Source of the DNA: Haloarcula sp. H-GB4
GTDB lineage: Archaea > Halobacteriota > Halobacteria > Halobacteriales > Haloarculaceae
Reading direction: 5' to 3'
NCBI RefSeq assembly: GCF_030848575.1
Contig: NZ_JAVDDX010000002.1
Coordinates: forward strand, 62,001 to 126,000
Length of the DNA: 64,000 nt
In this document: positions 43,520 through 50,517 of the stretch, in pieces
Layout of the letters: each line of letters opens with the position of its first letter
How positions within the stretch are numbered: the stretch's first letter is position 1
Position numbers and translations under genes: made by a program
Notes under the pieces: model-generated
The model's input: only the letters and a program-made list of their open reading frames with translations
What the model was told of the DNA's origin: nothing
Database searches by the model: none

Positions 43520-44671
43520 TTATGCTTCGTAGCCGGCGTAGTCCATCAGCTGTTTGAAGATATCGGTGTCCATCGCCTCTTTGTAGACGACACCAGTGAT
43601 CATCCCACCGGGGTAAGAGGTCCCGTTCATCGCGTGGCTCACCTTGTGACAGTGCGCGAGGTAGATACCGGGGTCGGCGTCGGCTTCGAACTCGATCGTG
43701 TGCCGACCGGCGGGCGGGATGCTGGTGACGTCTTGTTCGTGGCGGGCGGCTTCCGGAATCTTCCCGCCGTCCTTGTGGGTCACCTGGAAGCGGTGGTTGT
43801 GGATGTGCATCGGGTGATCCATGTACCCGTTATTACACATGTGGATGCGCACCGTATCGCCCTGCTCAACGATGATCGGCGAGCCATCCTCCGGGTGAAG
43901 CGTCCGGGGTGCCGACTTGCCGTTGACGGTGAACGTGTCGGGGCGACGGTTACGAACGTCGTAGTTGGCGTCCATGCCGGCCATCTGCCGGTTCAGCCGG
44001 GAGTCCCACTCCTTCAGCGTCATGAAGTACTCCTTGTCGGCCGGTTCGTACCCCTTCGGGTCAACGCGGAAGATGCCGTACATCCCCATGTCGATGTGAC
44101 GATGGGTCTGGTAGTGGCAGTGATAGAGATGCGTGCCCGTCACGTTCGCGGGGATGGTGTAGGTGTGTTTCTCGCCGGGGTCGATTCGGATACCCGTCGT
44201 CGTCGGGACTCCGTCGTCTTCCCACTGCTTCTGGACGGCGTGGAAGTGGACCGTGTGCGGGCGCATGCCGTCTGTGTTGTCGAAGGTGACCTCCATGTCC
44301 TCACCCTCCGTCGTCCGGAGAATCGGCCCGGGGACGCTCGGTTCGCCGTCGTCGGCCTTGAACGCCCACACCTTGGGCAGTTCGACGGGGCCGCCCATCG
44401 ACCCGCCGGGATGGGCTTCGTGTTTAGCTGGGACAGAGGAAAGCGTCACTTCACCACCCTGCTCGTCGACGTTGACGATCTCTGGCGGCGACGTGGTCGG
44501 GAGGTCGCTGTCGGATTGTGCTGGGGTTGTACTGGTGTCGACTGACTCTTCGGTTGGAACCTCACCTGGAGCGGTACAGCCCGCAAGCGCGACCGTGCCA
44601 CCGAGGCCGGAGGCTTTCACGAAGTCACGACGGGAGATGCCCGATCCGGGTGCGCCGATCTGATCTTCCAT
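43520..44671 (-). CDS. Two-domain multicopper oxidase, Tat lipoprotein
   Basis: A 383-residue cupredoxin enzyme exported to the cell surface: SRRDFVKA is a Tat motif and VALAGC a lipobox. Domain 1 carries HTVHFHA and YHCHYQTHRHIDMGM; domain 2 carries HPMHIHNH and AHCHKVSHAMNG...GGM. Both domains therefore show an H-C-H...H...M type-1 copper site plus trinuclear ligands, which fits the type A two-domain oxidase class. It is not a standard NirK, whose motif is HCAxxxxxxxH. The ATG is 44671 because the frame upstream holds only a promoter. Function in copper, phenol or nitrite oxidation/reduction is not determined. Confidence 0.85.
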   Translation of the reverse strand: MEDQIGAPGSGISRRDFVKASGLGGTVALAGCTAPGEVPTEESVDTSTTPAQSDSDLPTTSPPEIVNVDEQGGEVTLSSVPAKHEAHPGGSMGGPVELPKVWAFKADDGEPSVPGPILRTTEGEDMEVTFDNTDGMRPHTVHFHAVQKQWEDDGVPTTTGIRIDPGEKHTYTIPANVTGTHLYHCHYQTHRHIDMGMYGIFRVDPKGYEPADKEYFMTLKEWDSRLNRQMAGMDANYDVRNRRPDTFTVNGKSAPRTLHPEDGSPIIVEQGDTVRIHMCNNGYMDHPMHIHNHRFQVTHKDGGKIPEAARHEQDVTSIPPAGRHTIEFEADADPGIYLAHCHKVSHAMNGTSYPGGMITGVVYKEAMDTDIFKQLMDYAGYEA

Positions 44672-44696
44672 AAGCAATTGGGGGTAAGACACCACA

Positions 44697-44754
44697 GTAT
44701 AAACCCCCAAAGGCAGTTCTCAGACCGGCAGAAGCGTTCTCAGTTACTGGGAAC
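44697..44754 (-). promoter_or_regulatory. Multicopper oxidase promoter with tandem palindromic operators (copy 2)
   Basis: On the minus strand GGTTTATACT (centre about 44701) is the TATA box, 30 nt before the ATG. GTTCTCAGTTACTGGGAAC at 44736-44754 (plus-strand reading) is the strongest palindrome copy, and a weaker one starts with GTTCTCAG at 44716, exactly 20 nt away, so two dimers could sit on one face. The upstream location suggests activation. Confidence 0.7.
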
Positions 44755-44882
44755 CAGGCCACGGTTACAGATAAGTCCCCCATATATTGCGTGCTGTGTG
44801 GCGGAAACATCGGCTGTGTCGGGCGGTAAGCGCTCCGAAGTCGGTTACATTAAACGTCTTGGGCGGGCAGTGTCGGGCAAGG

Positions 44883-45260
44883 ATGGTCCGGGACCCCTTC
44901 GCTGACGAGGAGACGCCGGAGTTACAGGCGGTCCTCGACGCACTCGACGATGAGGACTGTCGCGCCATTGTCAGCGTACTGGAGGAACCGTTGACGGCGA
45001 GCGAGATATCCGACCGGAGCGGCGTACCGCTATCGACGACCTACCGAAAGCTCGAACTACTGACGGAGTCCTCGTTGCTGTACGAGGGTGTCGAGGTCCG
45101 GTCGGACGGCCAACACGCCAGCCGATACGCGATTGATTTCGAGGAGGTCGTCATCAGTCTCGACGAGGAACTGTCGCTCACCGTCGACATCTCACACCGC
45201 GCTCGGACGCCGGACCAACGGCTCGAAAACCTCTGGTCTGAGGTGCGAAAGGAGACATAA
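44883..45260 (+). CDS. Small winged-HTH transcription regulator
   Basis: A 125-residue protein with an ArsR/TrmB-like winged helix: LQAVLDALDDEDCRAIVSVL, then LTASEISDRSGVPLSTTYRK as the helix-turn-helix and ESSLLYEGVEVRSDG as the wing. It has no ligand or Fe-S motif. It is divergent from the multicopper oxidase and starts an operon with the next membrane gene (2-nt gap). A TATA-like ACATTAAACG is 31 nt upstream of the ATG. It is the best local candidate to bind the GTTCTCAG...CTGGGAAC palindromes; this is inference. Confidence 0.85.
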   Translation: MVRDPFADEETPELQAVLDALDDEDCRAIVSVLEEPLTASEISDRSGVPLSTTYRKLELLTESSLLYEGVEVRSDGQHASRYAIDFEEVVISLDEELSLTVDISHRARTPDQRLENLWSEVRKET

Positions 45261-45262
45261 CC

Positions 45263-45562
45263 ATGGTACACATCCCAAGTTCACAGATTGGCATCGTCGT
45301 CTCGAAGACACTGATTCTCATTCTTGGTGGACTGATTACGTACTACTCGTATCAGGCGTACAGCCGGACGAAAAGCCCCCAGCACAAGTGGCTCACATAC
45401 GGGTTCGGGGTGGTGACCCTCGGTGCGTTTGCCGGCGGTGTCCTCGACATCGCCGTCGGCAGGTATCTCGGTCAAGACCTGCTTCCGGTGGGCGTCTTCA
45501 CGTCGAGTTCGCTGACGGCCATCGGCCTGGGTATCATCCTGTACTCGCTGTACGTTCGATAG
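45263..45562 (+). CDS. Three-helix membrane protein, paralogue of the 45717 gene
   Basis: A 99-residue protein with three transmembrane helices and the block YYSYQAYSRTKSPQHKWLTYGFGVVTLGAFAGGV in pieces. The same order (TYRAYRRTQAPAMRALCFGM, FVTLGAILGG) occurs in the protein at 45717, so the two are paralogues. It follows the HTH gene by 2 nt, and a regulator-membrane pair of this kind is common in haloarchaea. Function unknown; it may sense or anchor for the HTH protein. Confidence 0.8.
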   Translation: MVHIPSSQIGIVVSKTLILILGGLITYYSYQAYSRTKSPQHKWLTYGFGVVTLGAFAGGVLDIAVGRYLGQDLLPVGVFTSSSLTAIGLGIILYSLYVR

Positions 45563-45656
45563 CGACTACGTAGCGTATCTGCGCGGCGATCTCTTCGTCT
45601 CTTGTGTCTCGATTTTGTCGGAGGAGGCAGCTTCCGTGTAGCGTCGTGTCAGTGGT

Positions 45657-45675
45657 ATTCTCACCGACTGGAAAC
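45657..45675. promoter_or_regulatory. Palindromic operator copy 3 with TATA
   Basis: ATTCTCACCGACTGGAAAC matches the GTTCTCAGYTACTGGGAAC palindrome at 14 of 19 positions. Its centre lies 23 nt upstream of the TATA box GGTATATCTAT (about 45689), which is 28 nt before the ATG of the next gene. The spacing equals that of copies 1 and the proximal half of copy 2. Confidence 0.6.
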
Positions 45676-45716
45676 GCTACGGACGGTATATCTATCGCGA
45701 CGTGTCAATCAGAGCC

Positions 45717-46010
45717 ATGCTTGGCGCGAACGCAGTGTTGTTAATCAGGATAAAGACAGTCACGCTGTTCTGTGGTGTGATACTGACGACGTTGACCTAC
45801 CGCGCATACCGCCGCACGCAGGCACCGGCGATGCGGGCGCTCTGCTTCGGAATGGGGTTCGTCACACTCGGCGCAATACTTGGTGGCAGTCTCCATCAGC
45901 TCGTTGGGATGCCGGTGACACAGAGCGTCACCGTCGAGGAACTGTTTACCGCTGCTGGGTTCTCTATTCTGACTTACTCGGTGTACACTGACCAGCCGAC
46001 GAAATCCTGA
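45717..46010 (+). CDS. Three-helix membrane protein, paralogue of the 45263 gene
   Basis: A 97-residue membrane protein with three helices and the shared block TYRAYRRTQAP then CFGMGFVTLGAILGGSLH. It has its own promoter with an operator copy, unlike its paralogue that follows the HTH gene. ATG 45717 is preferred over GTG 45702 because it suits the leaderless spacing. Function unknown. Confidence 0.8.
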   Translation: MLGANAVLLIRIKTVTLFCGVILTTLTYRAYRRTQAPAMRALCFGMGFVTLGAILGGSLHQLVGMPVTQSVTVEELFTAAGFSILTYSVYTDQPTKS

Positions 46011-46011
46011 G

Positions 46012-47325
46012 TCACGAGTCCTCGGTGAGCGTGCGTTCACGACCGGTCAGCAGTGTTGACAGTGATTGTGGGCTATGCGCAACGAGGACAGCGACGAGGT
46101 TGCCCGCGAACAGTATGGTCCCGAAGAACGCGAGCATCCCAGCGACCAGCGCCGTGCCGTCCGGCGTCGCAAGCCACTGATTGCTCACGAGGAGGCCGTA
46201 CGCAATTGTCAGTGTCATACCATCTATTGCCACGATTCGGTGGTCGTACAGGTCATCGACCATCGGCACGTCCTCGAAGCCGAGACGGTCGCTGTACCGG
46301 TGGACCCAGACGATGAACGGGACGACGTGATACAGCGTCCCGAAGACAACAAAGCCGACACCGCCGACGAGTAGCACTGTCGACGGCTGACCGAGCAGCC
46401 CAGTGTAGGCGAGCGGGTCGTTCCACCACGCAACCATCGTCAGCCCTGCCCAGAGAAACAGCGACGATGCCGCGACGCTGTAGCGGGTCAGCATCGGTGA
46501 CCACTCGACACGCGCACCGACGAGCTGTCGCGCCAGAAGCACTGCCACCACGCCGAGACCAGCAGCGACGAGAACTGCGCCGAGTCGGGCCAGAATGGGT
46601 GATCCGACCAGACGACCGCTGGCCAGCGTGAGAACGCCGAGCGGATAGACGGCCGTTTCAGCCCGCTGCATCGCCGCGGCGATTCTACCGGTGTCCGCCT
46701 GCGTAAACATCGGGGCGAGCTGTGCCAGTGCGCCCACGACAGTCGTCAAGACCGCGCCGAACACGGCGAGCGTCCCATGTGCCAATAAGAGTCGGTGTCG
46801 GCCGATTCCTAGCAGCGGGAGGATGCCGGCAGCGTGGTCCAGAGCCAGCACCATTCCGGCGGCCGTCACGAGGGCAAAAAACACCAATGCCCAGCCGAAA
46901 TGGATTGCCGTGACATCGAGCGCTGCAGCGAGTAGCGTCCGACCGATATTGTAACAAAGGGTCCAGACACCGATCAGCGCGACCGCTCCAGCGACTGGTA
47001 ACAGAGCAGGAGTCGCTGTCAGGAACGCAGCCGCCAGACCCGCGAACCCGACCGCGGCGAGTGGTAACTGCGCAGCAGCGAGGCGGTGGGAGTGGAGTTC
47101 GATTCCACACCAGACCGGAACGAACTGTGTCAGTGCGCCCATGATGGTGAGACAGACCCACCCTGCAAGCAAGAGGTGGACCTGCGCGAGGTGGCCGGCC
47201 CGCCCCTCAACGACGCCAACAGTGACACCGGCGACTAGAAACGCCAGCGCGACAACGAAATGACGGAGCGGAATCGTCATCGGCGGCGCGGCGTCTGCGT
47301 CCACGTCGGCAGGTATTCCACTCAT
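46012..47325 (-). CDS. Polytopic membrane protein related to NnrS/heme-copper oxidase subunit I
   Basis: A 437-residue protein with about twelve transmembrane helices, many carrying a His near the membrane face: GHLAQVHLLLAGW, GIELHSHRLAA, AIHFGWALV, ALDHAAGI, GRHRLLLAHGTLAVFG, TLYHVVPFIVWVHRYSDRL. This spread resembles cbb3/NorB-type catalytic subunits and NnrS proteins of denitrifiers. It lacks a clear Cu-B His-Pro-Glu-Val motif. Heme binding and a nitrogen-oxide or low-oxygen role are inferred from context. It shares its promoter region and the CCGAA-N4-TTCGG site with the divergent DUF2249 gene. Confidence 0.78.
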   Translation of the reverse strand: MSGIPADVDADAAPPMTIPLRHFVVALAFLVAGVTVGVVEGRAGHLAQVHLLLAGWVCLTIMGALTQFVPVWCGIELHSHRLAAAQLPLAAVGFAGLAAAFLTATPALLPVAGAVALIGVWTLCYNIGRTLLAAALDVTAIHFGWALVFFALVTAAGMVLALDHAAGILPLLGIGRHRLLLAHGTLAVFGAVLTTVVGALAQLAPMFTQADTGRIAAAMQRAETAVYPLGVLTLASGRLVGSPILARLGAVLVAAGLGVVAVLLARQLVGARVEWSPMLTRYSVAASSLFLWAGLTMVAWWNDPLAYTGLLGQPSTVLLVGGVGFVVFGTLYHVVPFIVWVHRYSDRLGFEDVPMVDDLYDHRIVAIDGMTLTIAYGLLVSNQWLATPDGTALVAGMLAFFGTILFAGNLVAVLVAHSPQSLSTLLTGRERTLTEDS

Positions 47326-47363
47326 TGTCGTCTAGTATGACCCTGTCCCTGCTGGCAATGTGG

Positions 47364-47377
47364 CCGAATATGTTCGG
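47364..47377. promoter_or_regulatory. CCGAA-N4-TTCGG palindrome (NarO-type site), copy 1
   Basis: CCGAATATGTTCGG lies in the 89-nt region between the divergent polytopic membrane and DUF2249 genes. The core CGAA-N4-TTCG is the inverted repeat reported for haloarchaeal denitrification and DMSO-respiration promoters controlled by NarO/DmsR-type activators. A TATA-like GTCATACTAG for the minus-strand gene lies about 30 nt away. Confidence 0.65.
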
Positions 47378-47414
47378 GAAAACAGTCGGCCTGCTCACAC
47401 CCGAACAGGAATAT

Positions 47415-47699
47415 ATGACGTCGAACCACCAGCCAACAGCGCAAACCGCGGCCCTGGTTTCGGAAACGGATGCACCCGATGACACACCGACGGAGCGGCT
47501 TGATGTTCGGTCGCTCGGGCCGCCGAAGCCGCTCAAGCAGACGCTGGAGTTGCTCGCGGACTTGGACGACGACACTGTCCTTGTCCAGTTCAACGACCGT
47601 GCTCCGCAGCACCTCTATCCGAAGCTCGAAGACAGAGGCTACGATTTCGAAAGTGTTGAGACCGAGGACGCGACAGTAACAGTCATCTGGCGCAGATGA
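47415..47699 (+). CDS. DUF2249 domain protein
   Basis: A 94-residue protein; residues about 27-94 form a DUF2249 domain (LDVRSLGPPKPLKQTLELLA, VLVQFNDRAPQHLYPKLEDRG, VTVIWRR). DUF2249 proteins occur beside nitrite/NO-handling genes and are TusA-like in fold. ATG 47415 follows promoter sequence; the frame upstream overlaps the regulatory palindrome and is unlikely to be translated. It overlaps the next gene by 4 nt. Confidence 0.8.
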   Translation: MTSNHQPTAQTAALVSETDAPDDTPTERLDVRSLGPPKPLKQTLELLADLDDDTVLVQFNDRAPQHLYPKLEDRGYDFESVETEDATVTVIWRR

Positions 47700-47968
47700 G
47701 TCGGAACACAGAGCCACCTGTCGACGTGGAAGAAGCGATCGCTCGGATCGACAGTCGTGGAGCGAAGATTCAGCGGGAGCAACTCGAACGAACGCTGTCA
47801 CAGCTACAGCAGGACGGCGAACTGACGGCTGACCAGCGGCTGGCGGTTGAAGAGCTGAGCGAACGGCTCGTCGACCGATTGCTCGCTGTCCCCCAAGCAA
47901 GTCTACAGGACGCGGCGAAGAGTGCGGACGACGAGCGGATCGAAACGGCGATCTCCCTGTTCGAGTGA
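47696..47968 (+). CDS. Stand-alone glutamyl-tRNA reductase dimerisation domain protein
   Basis: A 90-residue protein that matches only the C-terminal dimerisation domain of HemA (GluTR): AKIQREQLERTLSQLQQDGE, VEELSERLVDRLLAVPQASL and DAAKSADDERIETAISLFE follow the HemA pattern (V..LS.RLV.KLLHAP...L..AA...D......LF). The catalytic and NADPH domains are absent. It is coupled to the DUF2249 gene. A decoy or regulator of heme synthesis, or a domain reused for a different assembly, is possible. Confidence 0.78.
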   Translation: MSRNTEPPVDVEEAIARIDSRGAKIQREQLERTLSQLQQDGELTADQRLAVEELSERLVDRLLAVPQASLQDAAKSADDERIETAISLFE

Positions 47969-47970
47969 GC

Positions 47971-48288
47971 CTATTCTGACGACGACGCCAGAACGAGCAG
48001 TGCATCGCTGTCCGCCGTTGCGGCGGGGGAGATGTCTTGGTCACCCTCAAACCGAACGATGTCTCCCGGCGAGAGCGACATCGTCTCGTCGCCGAGCGTC
48101 AGATCCACGGCGCCCGACCGGAGGAGGAACACGATATCCCGACCGGGATGCTTGTGAGCCGGAATCGACTCTCCCGCATCGAGTGTCAACTGGATGGTCT
48201 TTGGCTCCCCGTCGAACACCCTCATCCGGCCGTCCTCGTCGCCGTCGAGCGTTGCTCGTTCCGTTTCTGCGGCTGTCGATTCGCTCAT
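47971..48288 (-). CDS. Cupin-domain protein
   Basis: A 105-residue single cupin. Motif 1 is GESIPAHKHPGRDIVFLLRSG, with HKH as candidate metal ligands; motif 2 is GDIVRFEGDQDISPAAT, where the usual PxGxxH His is not obvious, so metal binding is uncertain. The ATG at 48288 overlaps the stop of the upstream DUF2249 gene. Confidence 0.82.
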   Translation of the reverse strand: MSESTAAETERATLDGDEDGRMRVFDGEPKTIQLTLDAGESIPAHKHPGRDIVFLLRSGAVDLTLGDETMSLSPGDIVRFEGDQDISPAATADSDALLVLASSSE

Positions 48289-48518
48289 TGTTTCGGAAGG
48301 TCGGCGACGTACTTCTGTGGGCCGTCCTGCTCGCACTGGTAGTTCGCCGCGTCGAATGTCTCAACCTCGGCTTGCATCTCGTAGAACAGCGGCTTTGGCT
48401 CGTGGTCGTTGATAATCCGAAGCGTCTCCCCAGCGGACAGCGCCTCAAAGGAGTCATGTATCTTCGAGTGTCGCTCCGGCGGCGGCGTCTCGCGTAGGTC
48501 GAGTGTGGTTGCTGGCAT
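48285..48518 (-). CDS. DUF2249 domain protein, second copy
   Basis: A 77-residue protein from ATG 48518 (MPATTLDLRETPPPERHSKI), made of a single DUF2249 domain: LDLRETPPPERH, FEALSAGETLRIINDHEPKP, LFYEMQAE. It is coupled to the cupin gene and divergent from the 48608 gene. It shares the CGAA-N4-TTCG site at 48556. Confidence 0.82.
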   Translation of the reverse strand: MPATTLDLRETPPPERHSKIHDSFEALSAGETLRIINDHEPKPLFYEMQAEVETFDAANYQCEQDGPQKYVADLPKQ

Positions 48519-48555
48519 CACCTGAACGTTTGCCGGGAGTCGGGGAGGGGGTTCC

Positions 48556-48571
48556 CCCGAACACGTTCGGG
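48556..48571. promoter_or_regulatory. CCCGAA-N4-TTCGGG palindrome (NarO-type site), copy 2
   Basis: CCCGAACACGTTCGGG is a perfect six-base inverted repeat with a four-base spacer, between the divergent DUF2249 and MIP18-like genes. It matches the core of copy 1 at 47364, with one more base pair on each side. Placement between two divergent genes suggests both are controlled by the same factor. Confidence 0.7.
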
Positions 48572-48607
48572 AGTAAGTCCTGATGTACGCCGCCCGTTTT
48601 GTTCAAT

Positions 48608-49144
48608 ATGAGCTTTCTCTCCGGCCTCCGTGGCGGCTCAGATGTCGGGTTCGATAGCTACGGGACGTTCGTTCCCGAACACAACCCGGATCCCGGCCCG
48701 TTCCTGTCTGAAACAGCGGTACTGACCGGCGACGATCACGCCGCGTTCCACCGTCTCACGATGGACCTGTTCGACGAGCGCGGCGTGTACGACATGACGT
48801 TCGGGTACAACCTCGCACGGCTAAATCTCGACCACCGGCACCCTGACGCTGGCTTCCGCTACGGCCGTGAAACGGACGATAATCGTGTTCTCAGGGCGGA
48901 GTTCACGCCGACGACAGAGTTCTGCCCCCAGAGCGACACGCTGACTGTGGGCGCGTTCCGCGCCTGGAACGGGCTGGCGGACCGCCACGAGTACGACCTT
49001 GTCCGTGTCCGCGTGAGCCCGGATCACCACCAGAGCACCAGTATTAACGACAAACTCCAGCAACTCGAAACGCGGTACCGGCAAACCGGGCAACTCCGGC
49101 CTGACGATGAAGACGAATCGTCCGACGATAGCGCCCTGTTCTGA
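48608..49144 (+). CDS. MIP18/DUF59-like protein of the same locus
   Basis: A 178-residue protein starting MSFLSGLRGGSDVGF. The middle, GVYDMTFGYNLARLNLDH, then FTPTTEFCPQSDTLTVGAFR and RVRVSPDHHQSTSINDKL, follows MIP18-family proteins (SufT, PaaD), which have T-x-x-CP and help Fe-S assembly or delivery. The C-terminal tail is Asp/Ser-rich. With the PaaB-like gene nearby this adds a second Paa-related part to the locus. The match is by pattern only. Confidence 0.65.
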   Translation: MSFLSGLRGGSDVGFDSYGTFVPEHNPDPGPFLSETAVLTGDDHAAFHRLTMDLFDERGVYDMTFGYNLARLNLDHRHPDAGFRYGRETDDNRVLRAEFTPTTEFCPQSDTLTVGAFRAWNGLADRHEYDLVRVRVSPDHHQSTSINDKLQQLETRYRQTGQLRPDDEDESSDDSALF

Positions 49145-49456
49145 CAGTGGACCGTCTCGGAGTAGTGCTCTCTGTGCACTCACGCCGATACAATCACTGA
49201 ATAGGTGTGCCGACCCGGGCAATCACACTGCCACAATACTGCGGGCATAAACAGCCCATTTTGACGGTTGAGGACATGAAAACCATTATACGGTTTGCTG
49301 GGCGACATATCGTATACTGAGCCGACTGGGTGGGATATCGGTGGCTTGGTGAGATAGTGGAGAGCCCTCCACAACAAAAAGCAATAACGTGTCAAAAGAA
49401 GATGATATCGGGTTACTTCCGGCGCGGCGTCGCAACTGCTTGGAGGCGGAGCTGAG
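49145..49456. other. Intergenic stretch without gene
   Basis: About 310 nt, AT-richer than average. AAACC-N7-GGTTT around a TATA-like CATTATACGG (about 49280) is the only notable sequence. No frame has acidic coding character. Confidence 0.35.
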
Positions 49457-49795
49457 ATGAGCAGCGGCATCTTTCGGGATGCGGACGGCACCTACAACAA
49501 GCGGTTTCTGGGACTGGTTCTTCTCGTTTTACTCGCCGTCATCGGTGCTGGCGTTGGGACGCTTGGTCTTACCGACAACAACGACTCGGCACCCGACCAG
49601 CCCGCCACCGAGATGACGCCAAGTCCGACAGAGTCGACACCAACAGAGACACCGGACGGAGCTGACGCAACGCCGACTGAAAGCGGCGGCAGTGGCTCGC
49701 CACCCCCGAGTGCGCTCCTGTCCGAAACCCCAACAGAGATGCCGGCTAACAATCAATCGGACGAGACCACCGCCAGCAACACGACGGTTGAATAA
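49457..49795 (+). CDS. Membrane-anchored Thr/Pro/Ser-rich surface protein
   Basis: A 112-residue protein with a short cytoplasmic start (MSSGIFRDADGTYNKRF), one transmembrane helix (LGLVLLVLLAVIGAGVGTLG), and an outside region of about 75 residues that is mostly Thr, Pro, Ser, Glu and Gly, with several NxS/T sites. It looks like a glycosylated stalk. No domain is recognised. Confidence 0.7.
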   Translation: MSSGIFRDADGTYNKRFLGLVLLVLLAVIGAGVGTLGLTDNNDSAPDQPATEMTPSPTESTPTETPDGADATPTESGGSGSPPPSALLSETPTEMPANNQSDETTASNTTVE

Positions 49796-49818
49796 TCCGG
49801 CAGCAAAACAGTGGGTCC

Positions 49819-50184
49819 TCAGGAAAACAGTAGATTGAGGTTGAATCCAGTCACGACGAGTCCCAGCACTGTCAGGAGCGCCGGCGGGCCGTAGTAGAGC
49901 AGCGGGTCCTCCTCCAGCACGCCGCCCCAGATGCTCAGGCCGAGACAGCAGTAGATAACAAGGAGTTTGAGGCCGAGGAAGCCGCCCCCGCCGAACGACT
50001 GGATCGCCCACCGGATCGCGGGATTCGCCTCGGTGAACGTCGGGACGAAATAGACGATGGCGATCGTGGTAACCACGTCACCGACGCCGTAGGTCGCCAG
50101 CGCCACCGCCCACACGCTGGAAAAGGACCGGCCGGAGAAGGAACTCCCTTCCAGTGTCAGCCAGTCACCATCGGCAGCACCCAT
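49819..50184 (-). CDS. Three-to-four-helix membrane protein
   Basis: A 121-residue protein beginning MGAADGDWLTLEGSSFSGRS, with hydrophobic segments at about residues 24-48, 70-84 and 96-118. The second region YGVGDVVTTIAIVYFVP with FTEANPAIRWAI is characteristic of a conserved haloarchaeal membrane family, but I know no function. A short intergenic region separates it from the convergent surface protein. Confidence 0.7.
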   Translation of the reverse strand: MGAADGDWLTLEGSSFSGRSFSSVWAVALATYGVGDVVTTIAIVYFVPTFTEANPAIRWAIQSFGGGGFLGLKLLVIYCCLGLSIWGGVLEEDPLLYYGPPALLTVLGLVVTGFNLNLLFS

Positions 50185-50517
50185 ACTGCATTGGGGTATG
50201 GTCAGCGGTCATATATACTCCGAGCACCAGTTATCGTATTTGAAATCTACATCTCGATGTGATCCCTCCGAAGATATCGAGTCGGAGCCTTCGTATAGGC
50301 ACTCAAAGGCATATCGTAGCCTAATGAAGCCCATGGGCGATAATCAGTAGCCACTCGTATTCATCTGTGAATCTCAGGTACTATGAGTAGGTGTCGAGTC
50401 GTTGGACAGGCACGCCTCAACGGTCGCCATTCGCTGAGTTGCCGACGCGAGGGTACGTGTGCTGCCGACGCGGGTGCATGGAAAGGGACTTATCTTGTGG
50501 GCGGCCACGACGAGGTA
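50185..50517. other. Region upstream of purL, no gene
   Basis: About 330 nt with a TATA-like CTTATCTTG about 28 nt before the purL ATG. A hairpin ATTCA-TCTG-TGAAT sits near 50358. The frame runs in-phase upstream of purL, but its residues do not look like FGAM synthase, so I keep the downstream ATG. Confidence 0.4.

Noticed and set aside
43520..44671. Annotating the copper oxidase as NirK nitrite reductase
   Set aside because: The type-1 motif is HCHxxxH in both domains, not the HCAxxxxxxxH seen in NirK, so a nitrite reductase name is not justified.
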